NCBI GenBank assembly: GCA_964441705.1
Contig: CAYTWF010000005.1
Coordinates: 8,008-72,007 of the forward strand
DNA from: Eshraghiella sp964441705
GTDB lineage: Bacteria; Bacillota; Clostridia; Lachnospirales; Lachnospiraceae
Length of the DNA stretch: 64,000 bases
Direction of reading: 5' to 3'
Shown here: positions 45,744 to 54,325 of the stretch, piece by piece
Layout: each line of letters begins with the position of its first letter
Numbering within the stretch: the first letter of the stretch is position 1
Program-made: the position numbers and the translations under genes
The notes under the pieces: generated by a model
Seen by the model: the letters and a program-made list of their open reading frames with translations, nothing else
Databases searched by the model: none
Told to the model about the DNA's origin: nothing

Positions 45744-47216
45744 ATGAAGGAAAAACATTTACTTAGAACTAACAAGCTGATACTTGTTATCCACATCATT
45801 ATTACGGTATTTATATGTGGAGGCATCGCGTCTCAGCTGGCTGCCAGTGATTTGGCGCCTATAAGGAGCTATATACCATTAGCATTGGCGGCAGTAGGAA
45901 TTATTGGTTCAATTATTTTGTATCTGATGAAGAAGGATTCGTTGATATATACACGATATGTTGCAATAGCATATACGGTTGTATATGTAGCAATGCTTTT
46001 CTCAAGCAGCTCCAACAGTACATATCCGTATATTATACCGATGCTGGTTGTAATGGTACTGTCACTTGATGCAGTAACAGTTTATGCTATGAGTGGAGTG
46101 TTGGTTCTTATCAACATTGTTAAAATAATTACAATCGTTATGGGTGCTGATAATTTTACACTTGTAATGGAAAGCATAATGGTTGAGGCTATTATAAGTA
46201 TACTTACAGCAGTTGGCGCAGTAACAGGTGTGAGACTTGTAATCAGATTCTTTAGAGAATCCATTACAGAGACACGGGAAATTGCAGACAGGAATAAGGA
46301 AATCTCAGAGAATATACTTCTTGTTGCTGAGGGTATTGATGATGAGATTAAAGCGGCAGAGGACATGTTGGCGCAGATACAGGAAGCAACTAATGGAATG
46401 AATGTGTCCATGCAGGATATTGCATCTGGAGTATCCTCCAATGCAGAGGCAGTTGCATCACAGACAGAACAGACTCATTCTATTCAGGATGTAATCGACA
46501 GTACTAATAACAAAACTCAGTCAATTATGGAGCTTACCAATAACAGCAGAGAGATTGTCGAGGATGGAACAAGGTCCATGGAGGAGCTGATGCAGAATGT
46601 ACAGACCGCCATTGAATCAGGAGCTTCCATGAAGGCATCGGCAGTTCTTTTGCAGGACAAGTCAGAAGAGGTTAAGAAGATTACTGATATTATCCTTAGC
46701 ATATCAAGTCAGACCAATCTCCTTGCACTTAACGCTTCTATTGAGGCAGCCAGAGCAGGTGAGGCAGGAAGAGGCTTTGCAGTCGTTGCTGACGAGATTC
46801 GTAATCTTGCAGAGCAGACCAAGCAGGCTACAGAGAATATAGCAAGTATTCTTGGAGAGCTGGCAACAGATGCGCAGGATGTTGTTACCAGAGTTGAAGA
46901 TAATGTAGAGCTTTCTAATAAAGAGAATGAATTTGCTGATGAAGCCAATTCCAAGTTTAACAATATTAAGAAGGTTATCGATGAGCTGTATGCGGAGATG
47001 ACTGAGGTTACTAGGATGATGAGGGATGCAAGGGAAGCCAATAATAGTATTGTTGACAGCGTAAGCACACTTTCATCAAGCAGTGAGCAGATAAGTGCAA
47101 GTACACAGGAAGCAGCTGCAATGAGTGAGACCAATGTTAATCTTGTAAGAGACTTTATGGATTCGATGAAGAACATTACAGAGAAACTGGATGAACTGAC
47201 AGTAAAAGAAGAATAA
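45744..47216 (+). CDS. Chemoreceptor with six-helix membrane domain
   Basis: 490 residues from the ATG at 45744 with GGGAGG before it; an upstream open frame has no site. About six membrane helices (residues 10-175) replace the usual extracellular sensor. There is no clear HAMP domain. The cytoplasmic MCP domain has the conserved tip S-S-Q-T-N-L-L-A-L-N-A-S-I-E-A-A-R. It may sense membrane state or an intracellular cue. A terminator follows. Confidence 0.88.
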   Translation: MKEKHLLRTNKLILVIHIIITVFICGGIASQLAASDLAPIRSYIPLALAAVGIIGSIILYLMKKDSLIYTRYVAIAYTVVYVAMLFSSSSNSTYPYIIPMLVVMVLSLDAVTVYAMSGVLVLINIVKIITIVMGADNFTLVMESIMVEAIISILTAVGAVTGVRLVIRFFRESITETREIADRNKEISENILLVAEGIDDEIKAAEDMLAQIQEATNGMNVSMQDIASGVSSNAEAVASQTEQTHSIQDVIDSTNNKTQSIMELTNNSREIVEDGTRSMEELMQNVQTAIESGASMKASAVLLQDKSEEVKKITDIILSISSQTNLLALNASIEAARAGEAGRGFAVVADEIRNLAEQTKQATENIASILGELATDAQDVVTRVEDNVELSNKENEFADEANSKFNNIKKVIDELYAEMTEVTRMMRDAREANNSIVDSVSTLSSSSEQISASTQEAAAMSETNVNLVRDFMDSMKNITEKLDELTVKEE

Positions 47217-47232
47217 TGTTGTTGTAAATTAT

Positions 47233-47264
47233 AGCCAGAGTGCTCTATGCAGAGTACTCTGGCT
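47233..47264. terminator. Bidirectional terminator overlapping the PilZ gene end
   Basis: A 14-bp stem (AGCCAGAGTGCTCT / AGAGTACTCTGGCT) with an ATGC loop. The stop codon and last codons of the convergent PilZ gene lie in its loop and right arm. Confidence 0.8.
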
Positions 47265-47823
47265 TTGTCAGTAGTTCACAGCCATATTCATATATTTCAC
47301 TACTATCATCCTTACTTATAAAACGTATTATTTTACCGTAATAGGTTCTGGCAATATCTTTTATTGTAAAGTGTACTGCAAATCTGTAGCCCAGCTTAAC
47401 GGGAGCATTGCAGTTAATTGAAATACGTACACCGCTGCGGCTTATATCAATAATGGTGCAAGGTATGGATACACTTATGGGCTGCATATATGCGGGGTCA
47501 CGAAGCTCAACTATGGATGCGGCAAGATTAATATTGAATCTTTCACTTTTACGGTCTGTTTTGACATTACCTTTGTATAATGCAATTGCAAAGACCATTG
47601 GATTAGCAGATTTGCGGAAGGTTCCGTTATATGTGTATGCAGTATGCCCATCCATATATAGGAGAACGCGCATACGAAGCTGGGAAATATCAATGTCAGG
47701 TACAGCAGCTACTTCGACAATATTAAGCTCGATATTACTTTCAAGTACCTTACTCATTAATATTGTTTCGTCAGTTTCTTCATTTTTAATAATAATATTA
47801 TATCCTTTAAAATTAATGTTCAT
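47245..47823 (-). CDS. PilZ-domain protein (c-di-GMP receptor)
   Basis: 192 residues from the ATG at 47821-47823 (GGGGAG upstream on that strand). An N-terminal YcgR-like domain is followed by PilZ with R-K-S-E-R-F and the I-D-I-S-R-S-G-V motif that together bind c-di-GMP. It probably affects motility or surface behaviour. It lies between a chemoreceptor and a diguanylate cyclase gene, which is divergent from it. Confidence 0.87.
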   Translation of the reverse strand: MNINFKGYNIIIKNEETDETILMSKVLESNIELNIVEVAAVPDIDISQLRMRVLLYMDGHTAYTYNGTFRKSANPMVFAIALYKGNVKTDRKSERFNINLAASIVELRDPAYMQPISVSIPCTIIDISRSGVRISINCNAPVKLGYRFAVHFTIKDIARTYYGKIIRFISKDDSSEIYEYGCELLTKPEYSA

Positions 47824-47951
47824 GGTATTCACTCCCCGTAAAGCAATGCTTTTTGAATAAAATGATATAATAATTTTACGCTTAGTTGAAAATACTGTCA
47901 AATTGTATTAAAATAGTGCAATATAGTTGATAAGGAAAAAGGGGTTTTTGT

Positions 47952-49031
47952 ATGAAGCTGTCAGATAAAATGCCACTGACGAATAAAATAAGACAATATC
48001 AGGAAGAAATTCACAGAATCAACTGCAGAAATTTTGAGGCAATGACCAGGGGTGGGGCTATTATTACAGGTGCAGTGGTGTTAGTGGGAGTTGTGTTCAG
48101 GTCATATACTGAATTTATTTTAGAGTATGGAATGCTGTTTGCTTACATGCTTGCAATGTTTTTTCTTGCAAGGTACTGCAGCAGGCATCAGACACGTCAC
48201 ATTGAACTGATATACTACGCTGTTATTACTCCGGTTCTTGTAGGCGGAGTGCTTATGGGGACATTTCTTGACCCCGGCAAGCAGGCCATTACAATATTCA
48301 TTCTGATGTGTATAATGACATTATTTATTATAGATAAGCCAGTGAATAACCTGCTGTATATGCTTGCTATTGCAATTCTTTTTGCGGTGTGCAGCTATCT
48401 GTCCAAGGAGCCAGATATCTTTATGGCAGATATACTTGATTTGGTTATTTTCTGGTGTATCAGCGTGGGCGTTAATTATTTTATGCTTAAGGGACAGGTG
48501 GAGAACGCAGAGAACTACTGCCTGCTTCAGCATGAATCAGAGAGAGACAAGCTCACAGGACTTTACAATAGAGGTGCTGGGGAAGAGCGCGTACGAAGAG
48601 CGATTGAGCAGCATGAGACAGGAAGCTTTGTAATTCTTGATATAGATGATTTCAAAATTGTTAATGATTCATATGGACACAAGGTTGGAGACGAAGCAAT
48701 CTGTGAGATTGCGCGTATTCTTAAGGCAATATATCGTCCTGAGGATGTAGTGTTCAGGCTTGGCGGTGATGAGTTTGCTATATATGCGCCGAAGCTTACG
48801 GATGAACAGCTTTGCAGGAACAGGTTTGAGGATATGATACATGCAGCTGAATGTATTTTTACGTCGGATAAGGCCTGTACCAGTGTCGGACTAAGTATTG
48901 GCTGCACAATATATCGTGGTGAAAAGACTGATTTTGACAGCATATATTATTCAAGCGACAAGGCACTGTACAGTGCGAAGAACAGTGGTAAAAATAAGGC
49001 AATAATAACATACTTTCAACAGGAGAAATAA
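47952..49031 (+). CDS. Membrane-bound diguanylate cyclase (GGDEF)
   Basis: 359 residues. About six membrane helices fill residues 30-175, then a GGDEF domain with the motif R-L-G-G-D-E-F near residues 270-277 and the usual D-I-D-D-F-K-I-V-N-D metal and nucleotide site. Probably active. It is divergent from the PilZ gene and followed after 3 bases by an SGNH gene. Confidence 0.88.
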   Translation: MKLSDKMPLTNKIRQYQEEIHRINCRNFEAMTRGGAIITGAVVLVGVVFRSYTEFILEYGMLFAYMLAMFFLARYCSRHQTRHIELIYYAVITPVLVGGVLMGTFLDPGKQAITIFILMCIMTLFIIDKPVNNLLYMLAIAILFAVCSYLSKEPDIFMADILDLVIFWCISVGVNYFMLKGQVENAENYCLLQHESERDKLTGLYNRGAGEERVRRAIEQHETGSFVILDIDDFKIVNDSYGHKVGDEAICEIARILKAIYRPEDVVFRLGGDEFAIYAPKLTDEQLCRNRFEDMIHAAECIFTSDKACTSVGLSIGCTIYRGEKTDFDSIYYSSDKALYSAKNSGKNKAIITYFQQEK

Positions 49032-49034
49032 ATC

Positions 49035-49784
49035 ATGAAAAAAATACTTGCAATAGGAAACAGCTTTTCAGAGGATGCAACATATTATCTTCATCAGATT
49101 GGTGAAGCAGCAGGCGTAGAGAATCAGGTGGTTAATCTGTATATTGGTGGCTGTCCGTTGGAGAGACATTGGAAGAATATAGAAGAGAACTGCAGAGATT
49201 ATATGTTCCAGATTAATGGTGTGAAGACTGACAGGAATGTGTCAATCAACGACATGATGAAGGAGACAAGCTGGGATGCTATTGTTACGCACCAGGCCAG
49301 TCATGACAGTGGGTGGGAGAACACCTATGAACCGTTTCTCCCTCTTTTGCTTGATTACCTTCATGAGAATGCACCGGGTGCGACAATATATTTTAATGAG
49401 ACCTGGGCATATGAAAAAGACAGTACTCACGGCTGCTTCATGAGATATAACAGGGACCAGCAGGAAATGTACAACAGAGTGTGCAGCGCATATCATGCAA
49501 TGGCTGATAAGTACAGGCTGCCTTTGATTCCAAGTGGAGAGCTTATCCAGCAGCTGCGTGAATCAAAGTATTTTAGCGGCACAAGGTCAATATGCAGAGA
49601 TGGTTTTCATATGAATTATCTGTATGGACGCTATGCACTTGCGGCTATGTGGGCATCTGCCATTATGGACGTAAGGATGACAGACAACACCTACGTTCCG
49701 TCAACAGATTATATGCCATTGGAGCCAGTTGATATGGAGGTTATTGAATATATCAGAAGAATGGTGGATGACATAAACAGGTGA
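49035..49784 (+). CDS. DUF4886-type SGNH hydrolase-like protein
   Basis: 249 residues. The first strand ends in I-G-N-S-F-S-E-D-A, the nucleophile block of SGNH proteins of the DUF4886 type; a D-G-F-H-M-N block near residues 192-197 would carry the catalytic Asp/His. No signal peptide. Such proteins are probably esterases acting on sugar derivatives. Only 3 bases separate it from the GGDEF gene and 15 from the next gene. Confidence 0.78.
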   Translation: MKKILAIGNSFSEDATYYLHQIGEAAGVENQVVNLYIGGCPLERHWKNIEENCRDYMFQINGVKTDRNVSINDMMKETSWDAIVTHQASHDSGWENTYEPFLPLLLDYLHENAPGATIYFNETWAYEKDSTHGCFMRYNRDQQEMYNRVCSAYHAMADKYRLPLIPSGELIQQLRESKYFSGTRSICRDGFHMNYLYGRYALAAMWASAIMDVRMTDNTYVPSTDYMPLEPVDMEVIEYIRRMVDDINR

Positions 49785-49799
49785 CGAAAAGGAGAGAAA

Positions 49800-50897
49800 A
49801 TGCAGAAGATATATGAGCAAATATCCCGGCGTTTAGAACAATTGGACTTGGATGCAATCTGGAAGGGCTTTTCCCAATGTGAGTTTGCTTTGTATGATGA
49901 CGAACAATTTTTTCTAGGCGGAGAATACTATCCACTTGATTCGGATTTTCGTGGGAATACATCAATTCAATATAAGGGCAGATATATTGCAATCTGGCAT
50001 ATACAGGAAGCTGATATGGAGGATTGGGATATTCTGACGTCTAATCTGGTGCATGAAATGTTTCATGTGTATCAGGAGAACTGCGGTGAGAACAGATTTC
50101 CGGATGACATTGCCTTAATGTATGCAAAGGATGCATCCGCAGTAAGATATAATCTTAAATATCAGGAGAACCAGCAGCTTATCATGGCTGCACAATCCCA
50201 GAACATAAAGGATAAAATTGAATATTTTAACCAATTTATTCAGATTAGAAAGTATCGGCAGCAAATTTCCGGAAGTGAGATTATAGAGGAATATAAAGCT
50301 GAGACAATAGAGGGTATGGCAGAATATGCAGGAACCATGGCTTTAAGACAGCTGTCAGTGGACAAGTATCTTGAGAGACTTTCGGAGGTTTACAAGAGAC
50401 TGTCAGAGGTGAGCAGCGCTTATTTTGATACCAGAAAGATGGCGTATGATACGGGAAGTCTTATGTGCCTGATTTTAAAAGACCTTGAGGAACATGGGGA
50501 AAATACCGGATTTTTTCATTTGCTTGGAGTGGAATCGAGGACAGTATTCCAGCTTTGCAAATTAAATAATCAAAAAACACTGACTGAATACAATTCTGCG
50601 GATTATTTTAATGAAATATATTCTGAATACGTGGAGCAGAAGAGAAATATGGTTAAAGAATTCCAGAAAAAAACTGTGAAGCATATGAAGGGCGAAATGG
50701 AGATAATTGGCTATGACCCCATGAACATGATGGAGATTGACGGACAGATATTGTGCACACACTTTGTTGTGCTGCAGGCAGTGGGCTGCGAGGAACCAAT
50801 ATCCCTGACCGGACAAAGTCTTTTAAAGATTGAACCCGGGGAAGAAAGAATTGTAACGGATGTGTGGTACAAAGAAAGGACATTGAATGAAGAATAA
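49800..50897 (+). CDS. HExxH putative zinc peptidase
   Basis: 365 residues, family not recognised. H-E-M-F-H at residues 85-89 is a zinc-binding HExxH motif, and a later E-T-I-E-G-M-A-E-Y helix could supply the third ligand. No signal peptide or membrane helix is seen, so it may act in the cytoplasm. The C-terminal 80 residues form a beta-rich end piece. The RhuM-like gene overlaps its end by 11 bases. Confidence 0.65.
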   Translation: MQKIYEQISRRLEQLDLDAIWKGFSQCEFALYDDEQFFLGGEYYPLDSDFRGNTSIQYKGRYIAIWHIQEADMEDWDILTSNLVHEMFHVYQENCGENRFPDDIALMYAKDASAVRYNLKYQENQQLIMAAQSQNIKDKIEYFNQFIQIRKYRQQISGSEIIEEYKAETIEGMAEYAGTMALRQLSVDKYLERLSEVYKRLSEVSSAYFDTRKMAYDTGSLMCLILKDLEEHGENTGFFHLLGVESRTVFQLCKLNNQKTLTEYNSADYFNEIYSEYVEQKRNMVKEFQKKTVKHMKGEMEIIGYDPMNMMEIDGQILCTHFVVLQAVGCEEPISLTGQSLLKIEPGEERIVTDVWYKERTLNEE

Positions 50898-51465
50898 AAA
50901 AGTACAAGTCAGAAATAGTACAACAGATTTTCTTGTCTTTACAAAACAGGCAGGAGAAGAAGGGATTGAAGTAAAAGCTCATGATGAAACTGTTTGGCTT
51001 ACACAAAAGGCAATGGCTCAACTGTTTGATTGTTCAACAGATAACATTGGATTTCATTTGAAAAATATATTTAAAGAGGGCGAGCTTAATAAAGAAGCAG
51101 TTACCGAGAAATCCTCGGCAACTGCTTCTGACGGAAAAAATTACCCAACCATGTTTTATAATCTTGATGCTATTATTTCAGTCGGCTACAGGGTGAATTC
51201 CATTCGTGCAACTCAGTTTAGGCAATGGGCAACTAGGGTTTTAAAGACTTTTACGATACAGGGATATGTTCTTGATAAGAAAAGATTAGAGAATGGACAG
51301 ATTTTTGATGAGGAATATTTTGATCATTTACTAGATGAAATTCGTGAGATTCGGGCAAGCGAATTTGAAAAATATCGGCTGATTCAAGATCAATTGTATG
51401 AAAGTGACTTTGATAAATTATTAAGTGAAAGAGGTGAAATATATACAAAGCAAAATGATATATAA
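50887..51465 (+). pseudogene. Shortened RhuM-family protein
   Basis: 192 residues that match the N-terminal part of RhuM virulence-type proteins (T-V-W-L-T-Q-K-A-M-A-Q-L-F, D-A-I-I-S-V-G-Y-R-V-N-S, F-R-Q-W-A-T). Full RhuM proteins are about 330 residues. After E-I-R-A-S-E the usual middle part is missing and the text passes to a short E-S-D-F-D-K-L-L ending, which suggests an internal deletion. It overlaps the HExxH gene by 11 bases. The function is unknown; a shortened but expressed protein is possible. Confidence 0.6.
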
Positions 51466-51482
51466 TGAAAAGGTATAAAATT

Positions 51483-51534
51483 CCTCCATTTACAGATACT
51501 ATTTCCAGAAACGGAAAAGTCTAGTAAATGGAGG
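51483..51534 (+). promoter_or_regulatory. Hairpin that covers the spoVT ribosome site
   Basis: CCTCCATTTAC (51483-51493) pairs perfectly with GTAAATGGAGG (51524-51534); inner pairs TTTCC/GGAAA lengthen the stem. The 3' arm contains the only GGAGG before the spoVT ATG at 51545. TATTTT follows, so the structure could also act as terminator for the upstream gene. Confidence 0.75.
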
Positions 51535-51544
51535 TATTTTATAT

Positions 51545-52090
51545 ATGAAAGCAACAGGCATTGTACGCCGCATTGATGACCTTGGCCGCGTTGTCGTACC
51601 CAAAGAAATCCGTCGTACACTAAGAATCCGTGAAGGTGACCCTCTTGAAATATTTACCAGCAGTGAGGGAGAGATTATCCTGAAAAAATATTCCCCAATA
51701 GGTGAACTGGGTGAATTTGCCAAGCAATATGCAGAGGCACTGGCTCAGACCACAGGACATGTAATATGTATTGCCGACAGGGACCAGATTATTGCAGTGT
51801 CCGGAGGCGCCAGAAAAGATATAATAATGAAAGCAATAAGCCCACAGCTTGAGACAGTAATAGAAGAACGTACAGCAATGTCTGCATCCAGGGAGGAACG
51901 CAAATTCATTCCGGTTATCAATGGTGAAGAGGAATTTCAGGCACAGACTATTGCACCAATTATATGCGAAGGGGATGCAATTGGAGCAGTTATAATAACC
52001 ACCAGAGAGCCTAAAACGCATTTTGGAGAAACCGAACAAAAGCTGGCAGGTACAGCAGCCTTATTTATGGGCAAACAAATGGAAAATTAA
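51545..52090 (+). CDS. spoVT: Stage V sporulation protein T
   Basis: 181 residues. An AbrB-type swapped-hairpin DNA-binding domain (T-G-I-V-R-R-I-D-D-L-G-R-V-V-V-P-K-E-I-R-R, residues 3-23) and a C-terminal GAF-like domain. SpoVT tunes late forespore gene expression in spore formers; its presence suggests sporulation capacity, although some non-spore-forming Lachnospiraceae keep it. The ribosome site is inside a strong hairpin. Confidence 0.93.
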   Translation: MKATGIVRRIDDLGRVVVPKEIRRTLRIREGDPLEIFTSSEGEIILKKYSPIGELGEFAKQYAEALAQTTGHVICIADRDQIIAVSGGARKDIIMKAISPQLETVIEERTAMSASREERKFIPVINGEEEFQAQTIAPIICEGDAIGAVIITTREPKTHFGETEQKLAGTAALFMGKQMEN

Positions 52091-52095
52091 AAAAG

Positions 52096-52135
52096 GTCCT
52101 TCACGGCTAAGTAAAAATAGCTGTGAAGGACTTTT
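52096..52135 (+). terminator. spoVT terminator
   Basis: A 14-bp stem (GTCCTTCAC...GTGAAGGAC, one mismatched or wobble pair) with an 8-base loop and TTTT after it. Confidence 0.88.
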
Positions 52136-52158
52136 ATCAGTTAAAATATAACAGTCTG

Positions 52159-54153
52159 CTAGAAACGGCCACCACCCATACCACCGTTGCCGCCCCAGCC
52201 GTTGCCGCCGCCCATGTCGCCATTGCCGCCCATGTCGCCATTGCCGCCCATACCGCCATTGCCGCCCATGCCGCCAGTGCTTCCACTGGAGGATGCGATG
52301 GAGGACTGCTCAAAGGAATCAAGCTGGGTTCCGCCAGAGATTGTTCCACCGGTATATAATCCGGCACCAAGTTCAGTACTGCCATTAAGAGTGCCTCCCT
52401 GATATATGGTGTAGGTTTCACCCTCAACAAGGTCAGGACTGGAGATATTCAGGCAGTTGAAGCTCTTTCGCGGTGTATAGCTTAGAATTACATTGCCCTT
52501 GGAATCAGTAATAGTAATCATATCACCGGCAGTTACACCGCTAAGTCCAACAAGGTCGCCACACTGAGTAGAATCGGAGGAGATATTTTGTGCCATTCCA
52601 CTGGAACCTGCAACCATGAGATAACCTCCGGAAACAGTAAATGATGTATCGTAGTCCACACCACCATTTCCGCTGTCAGTTGGACCATCAACAACTACCA
52701 CGCCATCGGTAATGGTTATGGAGCCATTTGAATCAAGGCCATCGCCACCGGCATTGACATATAATACACCGCCATTAACAGTAAAGGCAGCAGAGCCTGA
52801 GCCACCCATAGGTGCCATTGATGTCCCGGAACCGTCAGAACCGTTGATACCATCATCGGAGGATATGACAGATACATTGCCGTCATTAATGGTAATTGAT
52901 GCACTTTCTATACCCTCGTAGCTCTTGGTTATGTCAATTGTACCGTTATTAATTGTAATTGTTGAATCGGCATGAATTCCATCATCACCACTGGCTGCAG
53001 TAATATCCCCACTATTAATGGTAATATTGGCATTGGAATGAATTGTGTCATCAACGCAGTCAAGAGTAATGTTTCCGTTGTAGATATACAGGTCAGTAGC
53101 ACTTTTAATACCCTTTGTGCTTACAGTGCCATCATCAGTATCACTGGTATCAGAGGAATCCCACCTTCCGCCCCAGTCATTCATGCTCTCTGTATGAGCC
53201 TGGGCATTGGCAGCACCACCGCCGGTAGTAATGTCAATTGTACCATTCTCAATGACAACAGTATTTTGTCCCTGTATGCCATCGCTGTCTGCGTTAATGG
53301 TAATCGTTCCGTCAATTATGTGAATATAGCCCTTATCAGCTTCTGTGTCATTAGTTGACTTGATGCCGTCGCCACCGCTTGTGATAGTTATGTCACAGGA
53401 AGTAATTGTTACAGAATCCTTTCCCTTAAGACCATTATTGACTGCATCAACTACAATTGTACCACCAACAATTTTCAAATCATCCTTAGAGGTAATGCCA
53501 TTATTGTAATTACCTTTAACGGTAAGACTGCCGGTGCCGTTGATTGTAAGGTCTGTTTTGGCAAAAATAGCGGCGCTTGGCTCGTCAGTTGTATCGTCCG
53601 GATATACATATTCAGATGCATCTGTAACAGAATTAACTGTGTTTTCTACAAGAGTTATAATTACCTTGTCCCCGGCAGCAGCATATACAGGAGCACTGTC
53701 ACTGCAGCTGATACTGAAGTTGTTAAAAATAAGACGAACCTTATCAGAGTCTCCTGCATTAACGAGAATCTGACCATCATCAAGTGTGCCTGTGAATACA
53801 TATACACCCTCCAGGGTAATTGTAATTACACCTGAGTCTACAGTAACAGAGGAGCTGTCACAATCTATGGAGTCACCATCACAGTCAATGTGAACAGCCT
53901 GAGAATCATCATAATCTGTTGTTGTATCATTGTCCTTTATTGTGACAAAGCTGCTGATATCAGCTGTTCCAGCAGTAACTGTGGAATTTGAGTCAGAATC
54001 GGAGTCGGAGCTGTCGGTAATGGTGCTTTGACCGGAGTTTGTGGAAGAGCTTGTGGTATTACTGGTATTTTTATGCAGAAGAGCATATATTCCGGTAAAT
54101 ACAAGAGCTACTCCCACACAGCCTGCGATTATTATCGGTATTATTTTTTTCAT
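52159..54153 (-). CDS. Beta-helix surface protein (DUF4353/Cthe_2159-like)
   Basis: 664 residues from the ATG at 54151-54153 (AAGGATG before it); the frame is open 83 codons further into the divergent MATE gene but without a site. An N-terminal membrane anchor (residues 3-25) and a Ser/Thr/Asp linker lead to a right-handed beta-helix made of many I-T-I-x-x-G rungs with D-G-I and D-D-G-I repeats, as in the calcium-dependent polygalacturonate-binding Cthe_2159 family. A C-terminal Gly-Met-Asn tail of about 35 residues is low-complexity. It is probably displayed on the surface and binds acidic polysaccharide. Confidence 0.83.
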   Translation of the reverse strand: MKKIIPIIIAGCVGVALVFTGIYALLHKNTSNTTSSSTNSGQSTITDSSDSDSDSNSTVTAGTADISSFVTIKDNDTTTDYDDSQAVHIDCDGDSIDCDSSSVTVDSGVITITLEGVYVFTGTLDDGQILVNAGDSDKVRLIFNNFSISCSDSAPVYAAAGDKVIITLVENTVNSVTDASEYVYPDDTTDEPSAAIFAKTDLTINGTGSLTVKGNYNNGITSKDDLKIVGGTIVVDAVNNGLKGKDSVTITSCDITITSGGDGIKSTNDTEADKGYIHIIDGTITINADSDGIQGQNTVVIENGTIDITTGGGAANAQAHTESMNDWGGRWDSSDTSDTDDGTVSTKGIKSATDLYIYNGNITLDCVDDTIHSNANITINSGDITAASGDDGIHADSTITINNGTIDITKSYEGIESASITINDGNVSVISSDDGINGSDGSGTSMAPMGGSGSAAFTVNGGVLYVNAGGDGLDSNGSITITDGVVVVDGPTDSGNGGVDYDTSFTVSGGYLMVAGSSGMAQNISSDSTQCGDLVGLSGVTAGDMITITDSKGNVILSYTPRKSFNCLNISSPDLVEGETYTIYQGGTLNGSTELGAGLYTGGTISGGTQLDSFEQSSIASSSGSTGGMGGNGGMGGNGDMGGNGDMGGGNGWGGNGGMGGGRF

Positions 54154-54325
54154 ATATATCATCCTTTCCATGATTATTTTCATGCTATGCTCAGATAATA
54201 TAAGAAATTTGTGTGGAGGTAATGATACCAGTGTGCCGTTTTTGTGAAAAAATCTGAACATTGGGTGTAGCCTAAAGCCGCTAATAGTGTTAAGATATCT
54301 TTCATAACATGAACGGAGAATATTT

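Noticed and set aside
45183..45758. 191-codon open frame on the minus strand over oppF, DUF3899 and the MCP leader
   Set aside because: Crosses three transcription units in antisense, rich in Cys and His, with no ribosome site.
52180..52280. Short GC-rich tandem repeats resembling a CRISPR or minisatellite
   Set aside because: They are the codons of the Gly-Met-Asn tail of the beta-helix protein; no unique spacers are present.
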